64,000 nucleotides of DNA from an uncultured Spirochaetia bacterium (lineage in GTDB: Bacteria > Spirochaetota > Brachyspiria > Brachyspirales > Brachyspiraceae). The translations under genes were made by a program, and so were the position numbers. The notes beneath the pieces were generated by a model that saw only the letters and a program-made list of their open reading frames with translations, made no database searches and had not been told where the DNA came from. The DNA is taken from assembly GCA_947040495.1 (NCBI GenBank), contig CAMRBQ010000001.1, forward strand, positions 1-64,000. Reading direction: 5' to 3'. Shown in pieces: positions 36,889 through 46,028 of the stretch (its first letter is position 1; every line of letters begins with the position of its first letter).

Positions 36889-38256
36889 TTAGCCATCAAT
36901 AATTTTTGCATCTCTATTTTCAGCTTTCTTTATAGAAGCAAGCAATCTTTCACGCATAGATTTTTTTACTTCTTTATAATTTGTATCAGTAACTACATTA
37001 TTTAATTGATATTTATCTTTGATCATATCATATAAATAATCATCATAATAGGTATCACAATAAGCAACAGAATCTCCACTTATATTTGGGGCATAAATAG
37101 CATATAGAAAATTCTCTGTACGAATAGCACGTCCAACACGGCTTTCTGAAATTTGAATAAAAACTTCATTTTCTCTATCTGTATTTTGTTTAGTTGTAAC
37201 TTCAATAAGGTTTTCACCTATCATTTTATCACCAATCTCAATACCCGCTATAGCTAAAATAGTCTTAGGCAAAGAGGCTGTACTTATAAGCTCTTTTACA
37301 CTTATATTACTTTTAAGTTTTGAACTTTTTATAACAAATGGAACATGTGTACTTGCATCATGGGCAGAGCGTTTATAGTCATCATAGCCATATAAATGCC
37401 CATCATTATTACGTGTTCTAAAATGAGAGCCATGGTCAGACGAAAAGATTATAGTTGTGTTCTCATAAATACCCTCTTCTTTAAGTTTATTTATAAGATT
37501 ACCCAAATTATCATCTAAACTTTTGCAAGCCCCAAGATAATCAGGGTACTCTTTTACACTATCGCCATTTAAAGCCTTTAAATCCTCAGGCAAAACAAAA
37601 TCTTTATATTTTTCTTTACTACCAAGAGGGCCTTCATAACAATTATTATCATTTTGATGATGTGGTTCTATATGAGAGATAGTCATAAAAAATGGCTTTT
37701 CTTTATCTCGTACCTCAAAAAAATCTATCGCAAAATCAGTGATAGCATCTGCCCTATAGCCTTTAAACTCTCGCTTCTCATTATTCTCATCAAAAACATA
37801 GCCATCATATCCATGGCTTGTAAACTCTAAAACATCGGAGGCTCGCCAATAGCCACTATATCCACCACGCAATTCTTTGGGTATAGCAACAGTTCTATGG
37901 TCTACCTCATGATTACCCTCCAAATCATTTTGACTTGCAAGATGCCATTTGCCTATATAAGCTGTTTCATAACCATCTTCTTCTAAATAATTTGCAAGTG
38001 TTTTCACATTGTTTGGAAGCATTATACCATTACGAAAACAGCCTGTATCTGTTGGATATAATCCTGTTTGAAATATAGCCCTACAAGGACCGCATACAGG
38101 TTGGGCAGAAAATGCATTCTCAAATATAACACCCTCTTTTGCAAGTTTATCTAAGTTTGGTGTTATATCTAATGGTTGCCCATAACAACCACATGTATCA
38201 AATCTTTGTTGATCTGTAAAATAAAAAATTATATTTTCTCTTGTTTGCTTTTCCAT
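36889..38256 (-). CDS. Cytoplasmic Cys-type sulfatase
   Basis: This type I sulfatase has a metal-site start (IIFYFTDQQRFD) and the formylglycine motif CGPCR with Cys at residue 55 in PVCGPCRAIFQTG. Further core motifs are AYIGKWHL and IIFSSDHGSHF. The Cys must be converted to formylglycine, and the matching anaerobic maturase is encoded upstream in the same operon. No signal peptide is seen, so the enzyme cleaves a sulfate ester inside the cell. The start is ATG at 38256 with GGAG 9 nt before it. A GTG at 38271 overlaps that site. It lies 40 bp after tctA. Substrate unknown. Confidence 0.88.
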   Translation of the reverse strand: MEKQTRENIIFYFTDQQRFDTCGCYGQPLDITPNLDKLAKEGVIFENAFSAQPVCGPCRAIFQTGLYPTDTGCFRNGIMLPNNVKTLANYLEEDGYETAYIGKWHLASQNDLEGNHEVDHRTVAIPKELRGGYSGYWRASDVLEFTSHGYDGYVFDENNEKREFKGYRADAITDFAIDFFEVRDKEKPFFMTISHIEPHHQNDNNCYEGPLGSKEKYKDFVLPEDLKALNGDSVKEYPDYLGACKSLDDNLGNLINKLKEEGIYENTTIIFSSDHGSHFRTRNNDGHLYGYDDYKRSAHDASTHVPFVIKSSKLKSNISVKELISTASLPKTILAIAGIEIGDKMIGENLIEVTTKQNTDRENEVFIQISESRVGRAIRTENFLYAIYAPNISGDSVAYCDTYYDDYLYDMIKDKYQLNNVVTDTNYKEVKKSMRERLLASIKKAENRDAKIIDG

Positions 38257-38296
38257 TTCTATTTTCTCCACATTTACTAATATCTTACAATTACAA

Positions 38297-39814
38297 TTAT
38301 TTGGCTATATTGCTACTGCTGTCTTCTTTGTTGCTGATTATTTTACCCCTTACCATAGTTATTATAGTAATAAGAATTAATATTAAAAAAGCAATGCTAA
38401 ATGGACTATCTATAAATATTGAGGGGCTACCATCAGACAATTGCAATGCTCGTCTAAAGTTTATTTCTGTCATACGTCCAAGTACAAAGCCTAGCAATAT
38501 AGGGACAACAGGGATATCAAGTTTGCGTAGCACCCAAGCAAGTACACAAAAAACTAATGCCATAGCAACATCAAAGTGAGACTTGTTAATAGAGTATGCA
38601 CCCGCAAAACAAAATATAACGACAAGTGGTGTAAGAATTTCTTGTGGAACAGAAACAATTTTTGCAAAAAGTTTGAGTAGAAACTTACCTTGTAAAAACA
38701 TAAATATATTAATGAAAATCAATCCAATCATTATGGCATACATAATATTACCCTGAGTTGTAAAAAGGGTAAGACCTGGATTTAATCCATTTATCATTAA
38801 GGCAGAAAGCATTAAAGCAACAACGCCATCACCGGGAATACCAAGTGTTAGAAGTGGTATTAGTGTTGCACCTGTTACTGCATTATTTGCAGACTCGGCT
38901 GCCGCAATTCCCTCAAAAGAGCCCTTGCCAAACTCATCTTTATGCTTTGACATCGCCTTTGCCCTATCATAGCCAATCCATGATGCCATACCAGAACCTG
39001 TGCCGGGGATAATACCAACTATAACACCTATTATTGATGAAACAATCATAGGCATTCTCATGCGTCTCTTTTCATCTTTTGTAATTATGCCATCATCTGT
39101 AATTTTACTGGTGTCCAACTTCATTGAACCACTATTGCCATTATCATCTTCAGCTTTTGTGAGCACTTGTAATAAAGCAAATACCCCTATAATACAAATA
39201 GCTAAATCAATACCCAAATAAAGTCTATCGACACCAAATGTAAATCTATCATAACTAGTAAGCGGGTCTGCCCCAATAGTTGATATAAGTAGTCCAACAC
39301 AAGCAGCAATAATCCCTTTTATCATACTCTTGCCAGAAACACCTGCTATAACAGTTAGTCCAAACATACAGACTAAAAAGTATTCAGCAGTACCAAGTTT
39401 GGCAGCAATTTTTGCAACTTGTGGGGCTAAGAAAAGTAGTATTAAAGCAGAGAAAATTCCCCCAAAAGTAGAAGCATTTAATGCAGCCTTCAATGCAGCC
39501 TTTGCTCTACCCATTTGAGTTAGCGGATAACCATCTAACATAGTTGCTGCTGCATGTGGTGTCCCTGGTGTATTTATCAAAATAGCAGACACACTTCCGC
39601 CATATCCACCCGCACAATATATGCCAAGCAAAAACATCATCCCAGGTACAGCTTCCATAGAATATGTAAATGGCAAAAATAATATTATACAAAGCATCAC
39701 TGTAAGACCGGGAATCGCCGCAAATACAGAGCCTATAAATACTCCAACATTCATCCATACAAAATTTTCTATACTAAAGAGTTCTTTTAATGCTGGTAGA
39801 AAGTATTCAAACAT
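38297..39814 (-). CDS. tctA: Tripartite tricarboxylate transporter, large permease TctA
   Basis: TctA forms the transport path of TTT systems. The 505-residue protein has about 11-12 hydrophobic segments and the Pro-rich family signatures AAIPGLTVMLCIILFLPFTY (near 33-52) and GTGSGMASWIGYDRAKAMSKH. A LGIPGDGVVALMLSALMINGLNPG segment lies in the second half. It sits between tctB and the sulfatase, and the gene spacing (43 and 40 bp) suggests co-transcription. TTT systems are known for citrate and other small carboxylates, and the present context suggests an organic sulfate ester as cargo, which is an inference. Confidence 0.92.
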   Translation of the reverse strand: MFEYFLPALKELFSIENFVWMNVGVFIGSVFAAIPGLTVMLCIILFLPFTYSMEAVPGMMFLLGIYCAGGYGGSVSAILINTPGTPHAAATMLDGYPLTQMGRAKAALKAALNASTFGGIFSALILLFLAPQVAKIAAKLGTAEYFLVCMFGLTVIAGVSGKSMIKGIIAACVGLLISTIGADPLTSYDRFTFGVDRLYLGIDLAICIIGVFALLQVLTKAEDDNGNSGSMKLDTSKITDDGIITKDEKRRMRMPMIVSSIIGVIVGIIPGTGSGMASWIGYDRAKAMSKHKDEFGKGSFEGIAAAESANNAVTGATLIPLLTLGIPGDGVVALMLSALMINGLNPGLTLFTTQGNIMYAIMIGLIFINIFMFLQGKFLLKLFAKIVSVPQEILTPLVVIFCFAGAYSINKSHFDVAMALVFCVLAWVLRKLDIPVVPILLGFVLGRMTEINFRRALQLSDGSPSIFIDSPFSIAFLILILITIITMVRGKIISNKEDSSSNIAK

Positions 39815-39857
39815 AATACCCCCCTTTTATTATTAGGATAACAAATATCCTTTATTG

Positions 39858-40364
39858 TTAAAGTCTTACATTTAGAAAAAAGCGGAACAATAACCAAATA
39901 GCTAAAGTACAAACTAATGTAATTATATAATAGCGTTTCTTCTTACACTTGAAAAATATTAGAAATCCTATAGAAAAAAAACTCGCACCTATAAGAAAAA
40001 TATTTGTAACTACATTTAATAAATAAAATATAAAATATAAAAGTAATATAATGAAAACCTTGAGTTCTACAAATAAATTAAGAGACTGATACGCTAAAGT
40101 CTCTTTTCTTATTATTTTTTTTACTTCTATCGCAGCCAACACTATTGAGCATCCAATAATTATATACATTAATAATTTTGGAAAGCTCGTACCATCTATA
40201 GATTCATCTTTGGACATCTGTATATACTTTGGTATAATATTTAAAACAATTATAGCAAATATAAAGCAGACGACAGATGCGGCTAAATTAACAGGATAAG
40301 TAATTTCTTTTTTTTCTAAAAATTTCTTAATAGCCGAAGTTTTATCTTTTAAATTCATTATCAT
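39858..40364 (-). CDS. tctB: Tripartite tricarboxylate transporter, small permease TctB
   Basis: This is a 168-residue protein with four hydrophobic segments (about 24-44, 64-82, 102-124, 128-150). It has the TctB feature of a conserved small soluble loop, ESIDGTSFPKLLMYIIIGCSI. It is placed between tctC and tctA as in other TTT operons, with 12 bp from tctC. It helps TctA translocate the cargo. Sequence conservation in this family is low, so the call rests partly on position. Confidence 0.82.
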   Translation of the reverse strand: MIMNLKDKTSAIKKFLEKKEITYPVNLAASVVCFIFAIIVLNIIPKYIQMSKDESIDGTSFPKLLMYIIIGCSIVLAAIEVKKIIRKETLAYQSLNLFVELKVFIILLLYFIFYLLNVVTNIFLIGASFFSIGFLIFFKCKKKRYYIITLVCTLAIWLLFRFFLNVRL

Positions 40365-40376
40365 TTAAAGACCAAC

Positions 40377-41330
40377 TTAATTTAATACAAGATGTTTATA
40401 TTGCTCTACAATATCAGCAACTTTATGAAGATGCTCTTCCATCTCTTCATTAGTTAGAGGGTCTATCTCTAAAAGCATAGAATCTGTAAGCCAAGAAGCA
40501 AACTCAGGGTCTTCCAATATTTTTCCATATAAACTGTTTAGCTCACTTATTCTAGTTGCATCAGTACCAGCCACGGCAACAATACCACAAACATTTTTGA
40601 AGTAAGGTAAGTCATACTTACCAACACCTTCTAAGCCCTTGAATGGACCTGTTTGTATAGCATCTTTATCAAAAGCACATACCATATTAACAGCATTTTG
40701 TTTATATGATTCTAAAATTTGAGATTGATGAGAGATAGCGAAATCAGTTTCACCACGTGATACTGCTTGAGCCGACTCTGCTGCTGAAGTATAGGCAACT
40801 ATTTTTATTTTATCGCCATAGCCAATAGAGCCAAATAATGCTGCTGCTAAAAAAGCTTCTGAACCTACAGAGCCATTTGCTGCCACTGTAATTTTGTTGC
40901 CAGCTTCCATATAACTAATTAAATCTTCAATACTCTTTATTCCAAGTTTCGCATTGGCTGACATAACAAATATTGAAGAGTATAGGTTTTGAATAAAAGA
41001 AAGGTCACTATAATTAAACTGTAGTTTAGAAGAGTCTAAATTTGCAGTTATAGATAATACGCCCTCGCCTACAAACATTAAAGAATCAGACTCTGCATTG
41101 TTAGACTTTATCCAACTATTCATTGTAGCGGTATCACCTGGTATAGCCTCGGCTACTAAAATAATATTTTCAGATAACTTTGTTGATAGGCTAGCTGCCT
41201 TTTGACTTACAACCGAAGCAACGCCCGATGCAGCCCAAGGTGTAGTAACAGTCCAAGTCGTTTTACCATCAGAACATCCGACAATCACTAATGATAAAAA
41301 CAATGCAAAAATAGATAATAATTTTTTCAT
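40377..41330 (-). CDS. tctC: TTT periplasmic solute-binding lipoprotein TctC
   Basis: TctC-type (Bug) binding proteins catch the cargo for TctAB. The start is ATG at 41330, preceded by GAGGT. The lipoprotein signal is LVIVGCSDG with the lipid Cys at about residue 19. The mature part has TVTTPWAASGVASVVSQK, ITVAANGSVGSEAFLAAALF and VVSRGETDF-like AVSRGETDFAISHQSQ. It lacks the Arg/Asp pocket pattern I would expect for a dicarboxylate, but I cannot name a ligand. It is 106 bp downstream of the sulfatase maturase gene. Confidence 0.85.
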   Translation of the reverse strand: MKKLLSIFALFLSLVIVGCSDGKTTWTVTTPWAASGVASVVSQKAASLSTKLSENIILVAEAIPGDTATMNSWIKSNNAESDSLMFVGEGVLSITANLDSSKLQFNYSDLSFIQNLYSSIFVMSANAKLGIKSIEDLISYMEAGNKITVAANGSVGSEAFLAAALFGSIGYGDKIKIVAYTSAAESAQAVSRGETDFAISHQSQILESYKQNAVNMVCAFDKDAIQTGPFKGLEGVGKYDLPYFKNVCGIVAVAGTDATRISELNSLYGKILEDPEFASWLTDSMLLEIDPLTNEEMEEHLHKVADIVEQYKHLVLN

Positions 41331-41436
41331 AATAATATACCTCATATATTTAAATACTAATTTAGCAGTATACCTACAAATATACATTTGTCAATAATAT
41401 GGGTTAAATGGCAAGAGAATACTTATATTATAGATA

Positions 41437-42552
41437 TTATTTTTGATTTTTCATCAATAAATATCTCATTTTGGAATAGGCATGTTCAAAAAATGTTTTA
41501 TATGCTTCACAGAAATAATTTTTTCCACGGTAATTTTCACTCACAGGTTCACAACTTCGCCTACAACCATTACGACATAAACTCGCCCATCGACACTTTC
41601 TACATTCATCATTGATATTTTTAGAATATTCAATAAATTTTATTTCATCTCTTTTTTTATTAATATCAGTTATACTTTGTCTATTAAAATTGCCAAGATA
41701 ATATTCATCGAGGGCATAAAAATCACATGGATAGGCGCTACCATCTGCCTCTACAACTAAATATGTTCCACATATACCAACCATACTACAAACTTGAGGC
41801 ATTTGCCCACATAAAATCCCCATGATATTTTCAAAGTATTGAATATATATAAATTGCCCTTGAGCTATATCATCATACCATTTATCAAATAAGTCTATTA
41901 AAAATTGAGCATAATCTTTTGGGCTTAGCGAATGTTCATAACCCCATTGTTCTTGAGCAAGAGGCTCAAGGCATTCTATATATTGTTGATAGAGTAAGTT
42001 ATTCTCTTTATAAAAATCATATATTTCTGATGCTCTTTTTGCCACATCCGAAGTTATAACTGTCAGTATATTAAAGTCTACTTCATGATTTTTTAATAGC
42101 AAAGATGTTTCTATAACCTTATCAAAACTGCCATTAGAAGATTTATCTAGCCTGTATTTATTATGAATATCTTTTAATCCATCGAGAGAAAGCCCTATTA
42201 AAAAATTGTTTTGCTTGAAAAATTTTGCCCATGAATTATTTAATTGATAACCATTTGTCTGTAATGAATACTGCATATTACATTCTTTTTTATTAAATTT
42301 ATTAACTATGCTCACAAAATTTTTAAAATAATCAAGCCCTATTAATGTAGGTTCACCACCTTGAAAAACAATACTACATATTCCATCAGCATAATCAATT
42401 GTCTTTTTTAATACATTTTCTAATGTAGCAATATTCATAAAGCCATAATTTTTGGTTTCTCTATTTTCCATTTCATCTGTATAAAAACAATATTTACATT
42501 TCATATTACAACTACCTGAAGCAGGCTTTATAAGTAATGTCATAGGTGGCAT
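41437..42552 (-). CDS. Anaerobic sulfatase-maturating enzyme (radical SAM, SPASM)
   Basis: anSME oxidises the active-site Cys or Ser of sulfatases to formylglycine without oxygen. The radical-SAM cluster is C15, C19, C22 (CNMKCKYC), in the usual context LLIKPASGSCNMKCKYCFY. FQGGEPTLIGLDYF and SLDGLKDIHNKYR follow. The C-terminal SPASM clusters are rich in Cys (CGTYLVVEADGSAYPCDFY and CRKCRWASLCRNGCRRSC). The length of 371 is typical. It lies in the operon with a Cys-type sulfatase and is the only such maturase in the window, so it presumably also serves the sulfatase at 50339-51853. Confidence 0.93.
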   Translation of the reverse strand: MPPMTLLIKPASGSCNMKCKYCFYTDEMENRETKNYGFMNIATLENVLKKTIDYADGICSIVFQGGEPTLIGLDYFKNFVSIVNKFNKKECNMQYSLQTNGYQLNNSWAKFFKQNNFLIGLSLDGLKDIHNKYRLDKSSNGSFDKVIETSLLLKNHEVDFNILTVITSDVAKRASEIYDFYKENNLLYQQYIECLEPLAQEQWGYEHSLSPKDYAQFLIDLFDKWYDDIAQGQFIYIQYFENIMGILCGQMPQVCSMVGICGTYLVVEADGSAYPCDFYALDEYYLGNFNRQSITDINKKRDEIKFIEYSKNINDECRKCRWASLCRNGCRRSCEPVSENYRGKNYFCEAYKTFFEHAYSKMRYLLMKNQK

Positions 42553-42602
42553 AATTATATTTTATCCTTGTATAAATTTGTCAGTTTTATTTTAATCAAT
42601 AA

Positions 42603-43385
42603 TTATATAAGTTGTAATACTACATTTACTACACAAATGAGAAAAACTAAAATTTGAACGCCATTGAAAGTATATATTATTTGATTGTTTGAAAAGCTGA
42701 GACTTAATTTACTGCCTACAAATCCACCAGTAATAGCCCCAATAATCATTGCAGGTGCAACAGACAAGTCATAGACTTCAAATCCTGTTGTAAATAATAT
42801 TAATGATAATTTTGATAATTGAGTAAATAATATTATAAAAATAGAGCTTATAGCTGCTGTCTTCAAGTTATAAGAAAATAGATACATAAAAATTCCAACA
42901 TTTAAAGGACCACCACCTATCGCCAAAAATGATGATATCATACCCAAAAATATTCCTACAATAATAGAAGGGATAATACCACCTATATTCTTTGAAGCAA
43001 TTTTATCTTTATTAATCGTATAGAAAAAAATAAGTGCTATCAATATTGCAAGTATGATGTTTTGAGATAGCACTATAATGCTTTGAGATTCAATATTTGC
43101 TATAAAAATATTTAGTAAAGATTGTCCTATAAATCCACCACCAATAGAGCCAAATGCAAGCGGTATTATAATTTTTATATTAAACTCTGATTTATTTAAG
43201 ACTTGTTTGATTATAGAAACTATTGCCATTGAAAATAATGTAACCGAAGACAGCACTGCTATTGTTTGAGTATTATAGTGGGCAAATATATCAAGCACTG
43301 GTTTTATTATAATGCCACCACCAACACCTGTAATAGCACCTATTGTAGTTGTTATAATCGCAATTAAAAAATATAAAACACACAT
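42603..43385 (-). CDS. TSUP family (TauE/SafE) membrane exporter
   Basis: This 260-residue, roughly eight-segment membrane protein has the TSUP repeat signatures GAITGVGGGIIIKPVLDIF (about 16-34) and SFLAIGGGPLNVGIFMYLFS in the second half. The family exports sulfite, sulfoacetate and other organosulfur anions. It is the first gene of the maturase-Tct-sulfatase set on the minus strand, 50 bp ahead of the maturase, so disposal of sulfate or sulfite released by the sulfatase is a reasonable role. Confidence 0.85.
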   Translation of the reverse strand: MCVLYFLIAIITTTIGAITGVGGGIIIKPVLDIFAHYNTQTIAVLSSVTLFSMAIVSIIKQVLNKSEFNIKIIIPLAFGSIGGGFIGQSLLNIFIANIESQSIIVLSQNIILAILIALIFFYTINKDKIASKNIGGIIPSIIVGIFLGMISSFLAIGGGPLNVGIFMYLFSYNLKTAAISSIFIILFTQLSKLSLILFTTGFEVYDLSVAPAMIIGAITGGFVGSKLSLSFSNNQIIYTFNGVQILVFLICVVNVVLQLI

Positions 43386-43448
43386 AAAAAAACCAACATA
43401 TTTATAGTATTAAAAGCAGCACCAGTATAATAGAAATCACAAAAAATG

Positions 43449-43475
43449 ATACTACCTAAGTATATACTATCTTAG
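43449..43475. promoter_or_regulatory. Two direct 12-bp repeats upstream of the TSUP-sulfatase operon
   Basis: ATACTACCTAAG (43449-43460) and ATACTATCTTAG (43464-43475) form a direct repeat with two mismatches and a 15-bp period. They lie about 65 bp upstream of the TSUP start. On the minus strand a TATACT box occurs between them and the gene, with a poor -35, as expected for an activated promoter. No regulator gene is adjacent. Confidence 0.35.
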
Positions 43476-43513
43476 CAAGCATAGTCTTTTTTAATAATTT
43501 TGTAAAAATTTTA

Positions 43514-44485
43514 TTATCTGTTTTTAGCAATACGAAAACCTGTAAAACTATCAGAAAGAGTTGGGGATTCTTCATATCTATTGGCACTCTTTAATCCCTC
43601 TACAAAACTAGTATAAAAAGAGCCGCCACGTATAACCCTTTTATATCCTCTCGATTCACCTTTAGGATTTTTTTTATGCACATCCCTATATGGACCATAA
43701 AAATCAAATACCCATTCCCATACATTACCTATCATATTATATATACCAAAGTCATTTGGCATATATACATATACAGGTGCAGTATCTGTATACATATCCT
43801 TTACTCTTATATACGTTTTAGACCTTATAAAACTACTTGCTGTAATATCAAGGGAATTAGCATATTTATACATTTCTCTATAACTATTACCCCAAGGAAA
43901 TACAGTCTTGCTACCAGCTCTTGCTGCATACTCCCACTCAGCTTCTGTTGGCAGACGATAACCATCACCATTCCATAAAACCATAGTTACAGTTACATCG
44001 ACTATACCCTTTCTATAAATATTTTGTTTCATACTATCTATATAGTATATAGGTGTAAGTCCATCCATCTCACTTTTAGCATTAGACCATTTGATAATAT
44101 CGTACCAACTTATCCCAACAACAGGGTGGCTTTTATTGCCCGTACCGCTATCATTTTCTTGCCCTAGTGTAACTATCTTCGAATACGAAGCACCCGCTCT
44201 ACCCGCATTATCAAATTCATATCCATTTGTAATAGCCCAATCATAAATATATTTCCATTGACCATAGCTTATTTCATATTTACCCATATAAAAACCAGAA
44301 ATTGAAACCATAAATGCAGGCATCTCATCTTTATCTGATGGCATTTTACTATTGAAAACACTGCCCATCAAAAAATCACCACTTTTTATATAAACCATCT
44401 CTATTTCATTATCATTTATTATATTAGAATACACAAAGGCATGCATAGAAAGTAGTAAAATAAATATATAAAATAATTTAAACAT
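43514..44485 (-). CDS. Exported SUMF1/FGE-sulfatase-domain protein lacking the FGE cysteines
   Basis: The protein has a signal peptide (residues 1-20). It then has a full SUMF1-type domain: EMVYIKSGDFLMGS, FYMGKYEISYGQWKYI, HPVVGISWYDIIKWSNA, RLPTEAEWEYAARAG, GIYNMIGNVWEWVFDFYG, VIRGGSFYTS and DSFTGFRIAKNR. Genuine aerobic formylglycine-generating enzymes carry copper-binding Cys after RGGS, and here the segment reads SFYTSFVEGLKSANR with none. It is therefore probably not a sulfatase activator despite lying next to the sulfatase operon. Spirochaetes often carry several such secreted proteins of unknown role. It is divergent from flgB. Confidence 0.85.
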   Translation of the reverse strand: MFKLFYIFILLLSMHAFVYSNIINDNEIEMVYIKSGDFLMGSVFNSKMPSDKDEMPAFMVSISGFYMGKYEISYGQWKYIYDWAITNGYEFDNAGRAGASYSKIVTLGQENDSGTGNKSHPVVGISWYDIIKWSNAKSEMDGLTPIYYIDSMKQNIYRKGIVDVTVTMVLWNGDGYRLPTEAEWEYAARAGSKTVFPWGNSYREMYKYANSLDITASSFIRSKTYIRVKDMYTDTAPVYVYMPNDFGIYNMIGNVWEWVFDFYGPYRDVHKKNPKGESRGYKRVIRGGSFYTSFVEGLKSANRYEESPTLSDSFTGFRIAKNR

Positions 44486-44584
44486 AAAAATACATCCATT
44501 AAAATATCATACTATATAGTATAATATAAAATAATTAATTTACAATTACATAAAAAGCACTATAATTTTCATCAAAAAAATATG

Positions 44585-44611
44585 TAAAGTTGGTTTTTTG
44601 TATACCGAAAA
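44585..44611 (+). promoter_or_regulatory. Sigma-28-type flagellar promoter upstream of flgB
   Basis: TAAA (44585-44588), a 15-bp spacer and ACCGAAAA (44604-44611) match the sigma-28 consensus (TAAA-N15-GCCGATAA) at most positions. It lies 20 bp before the flgB ATG. Use of the late flagellar sigma factor for a rod gene would be unusual but is known in spirochaetes with merged hierarchies. Confidence 0.65.
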
Positions 44612-44631
44612 TATAAGCAAGTCAAATATTT

Positions 44632-45069
44632 ATGGATTATAAAATTATGTTCCAAGAAACTAGCTTTAATAAAACAATGTATATATCTAATAGGCTTTTG
44701 GATGCTTATGCCACACGTGGTGAAGTATTAGCTAACAATATTGCAAATGTCTCAACACCAAATTTTAAAAGGAGTGATGTAACATTTGAACATGAATTAA
44801 ATAGAGCACTTGCTAGTGAAGATAAAAAAATGCTCATGGCAAAAACAACAGATAGCCGTCATATTCCATTTGAAATACCTATGGATTATAAAAAAGTTGA
44901 ACCAAATATTATAGTAGACTATGATACAACATATAGAAATGATTTAAATAATATTGATATAGATAGCGAAATGGCTGAAGAGGCTAAAAATACTATGCGT
45001 TATCAAATGTTCACACAAATTATAAATATGCAATATAAAATGATTAGAAAATCAATAGGAACAGCATAG
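44632..45069 (+). CDS. flgB: Flagellar basal-body rod protein FlgB
   Basis: FlgB forms the proximal rod of the flagellum. The 145-residue protein has the rod signature YATRGEVLANNIANVSTPNFKRSDVTFE near residues 25-52 and a C-terminal helix (MAEEAKNTMRYQMFTQIINMQYKMIRKSIGTA). No strong ribosome site is seen. It leads flgB-flgC-fliE, the standard order, which here follows a sigma-28-like promoter. Confidence 0.95.
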   Translation: MDYKIMFQETSFNKTMYISNRLLDAYATRGEVLANNIANVSTPNFKRSDVTFEHELNRALASEDKKMLMAKTTDSRHIPFEIPMDYKKVEPNIIVDYDTTYRNDLNNIDIDSEMAEEAKNTMRYQMFTQIINMQYKMIRKSIGTA

Positions 45070-45102
45070 TAATATAAAACTATAAAAAAGGAGAATAAGA
45101 AA

Positions 45103-45564
45103 ATGGGAATATTTTCTATAATAAATACATCTGGTAGCGGGCTTACAGCTCAAAGAACAAGACTTGATGTCATAGCCGACAATATCGCCAATGTCAATAC
45201 AACACGTACTACAGATGGCGGTGCTTTCAGAAGAAGCAGGGTTATATTTTCACCACGTGATGATAGTAATCAATATAAATCATCATTCTTGCCCGATGCA
45301 TTAAAGCCAAATGTAGGAAGTGGCGTACGTGTTTTTGAAATAGAAAAAGATATGGAAAGCCCTACTCGTTTTGTATATGACCCAGAACATCCTGATGCTA
45401 TACAATATGGCGAAAAATCGGGCTATGTTGAAATGCCAAATGTAAACCCAGTTGTTGAGATGGTTGATATGATTGATGCTTCTCGTGCTTATGAGGCAAA
45501 TTCAACTGTTATACAATCGGCAAAAAATATGTTTAATAGTGCATTAAGTATTATAAGATATTAG
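45103..45564 (+). CDS. flgC: Flagellar basal-body rod protein FlgC
   Basis: FlgC is another proximal rod subunit, 153 residues. The N-terminal motif SGSGLTAQRTRLDVIADNIANVNTTRT and the C-terminal EMVDMIDASRAYEANSTVIQSAKNMFNSAL are diagnostic. It starts 33 bp after flgB with an AAGGAG ribosome site. Confidence 0.96.
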   Translation: MGIFSIINTSGSGLTAQRTRLDVIADNIANVNTTRTTDGGAFRRSRVIFSPRDDSNQYKSSFLPDALKPNVGSGVRVFEIEKDMESPTRFVYDPEHPDAIQYGEKSGYVEMPNVNPVVEMVDMIDASRAYEANSTVIQSAKNMFNSALSIIRY

Positions 45565-45636
45565 GTATTGAATTTAAACAGAATTAAGTTAACATAGCAT
45601 GTGTTATATTATTGTAATAAAAGTGGGGTATAAATT

Positions 45637-45966
45637 ATGGATAGATTAGAAGCTGGACAGGGATATATAGTAAAAATGCAGGCAACAGATCCAAGGCATT
45701 ATGGAAGCCCTATATCTACCAATAGAGAGCCAAAAAGTGATACAGTATCTAATTTTGCTGCTCTATTTGAAAATGCTTTACAAAATGTAAATGACAAGCA
45801 AGTGAAAGCGGATAATTTAGTCGTACAAGCCGCCACATTGCCAGATACAGTAGATGTACATGATGTTGCTAATGCTTTGGCTGAAGCTGATTTATCTTTG
45901 AGTTTCACAAAGGCTGTAATAGACAGAGCCGTTCGTGCATATCAAGAAATAACAACCTCAAGATAG
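45637..45966 (+). CDS. fliE: Flagellar hook-basal body protein FliE
   Basis: FliE links the MS ring to the rod. The 109-residue protein has the typical DTVSNFAALFENALQNVNDKQVKADNLVVQAA and the C-terminal DVHDVANALAEADLSLSFTKAVIDRAVRAYQEI. It is preceded by a GTGGGG ribosome site. In the usual spirochaete order fliF and fliG come next. Here the stop codon is followed at once by tandem 23-bp repeats and an unrelated cassette, so the operon ends at fliE. Confidence 0.93.
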   Translation: MDRLEAGQGYIVKMQATDPRHYGSPISTNREPKSDTVSNFAALFENALQNVNDKQVKADNLVVQAATLPDTVDVHDVANALAEADLSLSFTKAVIDRAVRAYQEITTSR

Positions 45967-46012
45967 TACGGCGTACGCTTAAGTTGCACTACTGCGTACG
46001 CTTAAGTTGCAC
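45967..46012. repeat. Two tandem 23-bp repeats (left end of the RadC cassette)
   Basis: Copies at 45967-45989 and 45990-46012 differ at one base. Each holds the 8-bp palindrome GCGTACGC joined to CTTAAG and ends in TTGCAC. They start at the base after the fliE stop codon. Confidence 0.95.
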
Positions 46013-46028
46013 ATTATAAAGCTATCTA

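Noticed and set aside
43514-44485. Calling the SUMF1-domain protein the sulfatase activator
   Set aside because: The catalytic cysteines are absent, and a radical-SAM maturase is encoded in the sulfatase operon.
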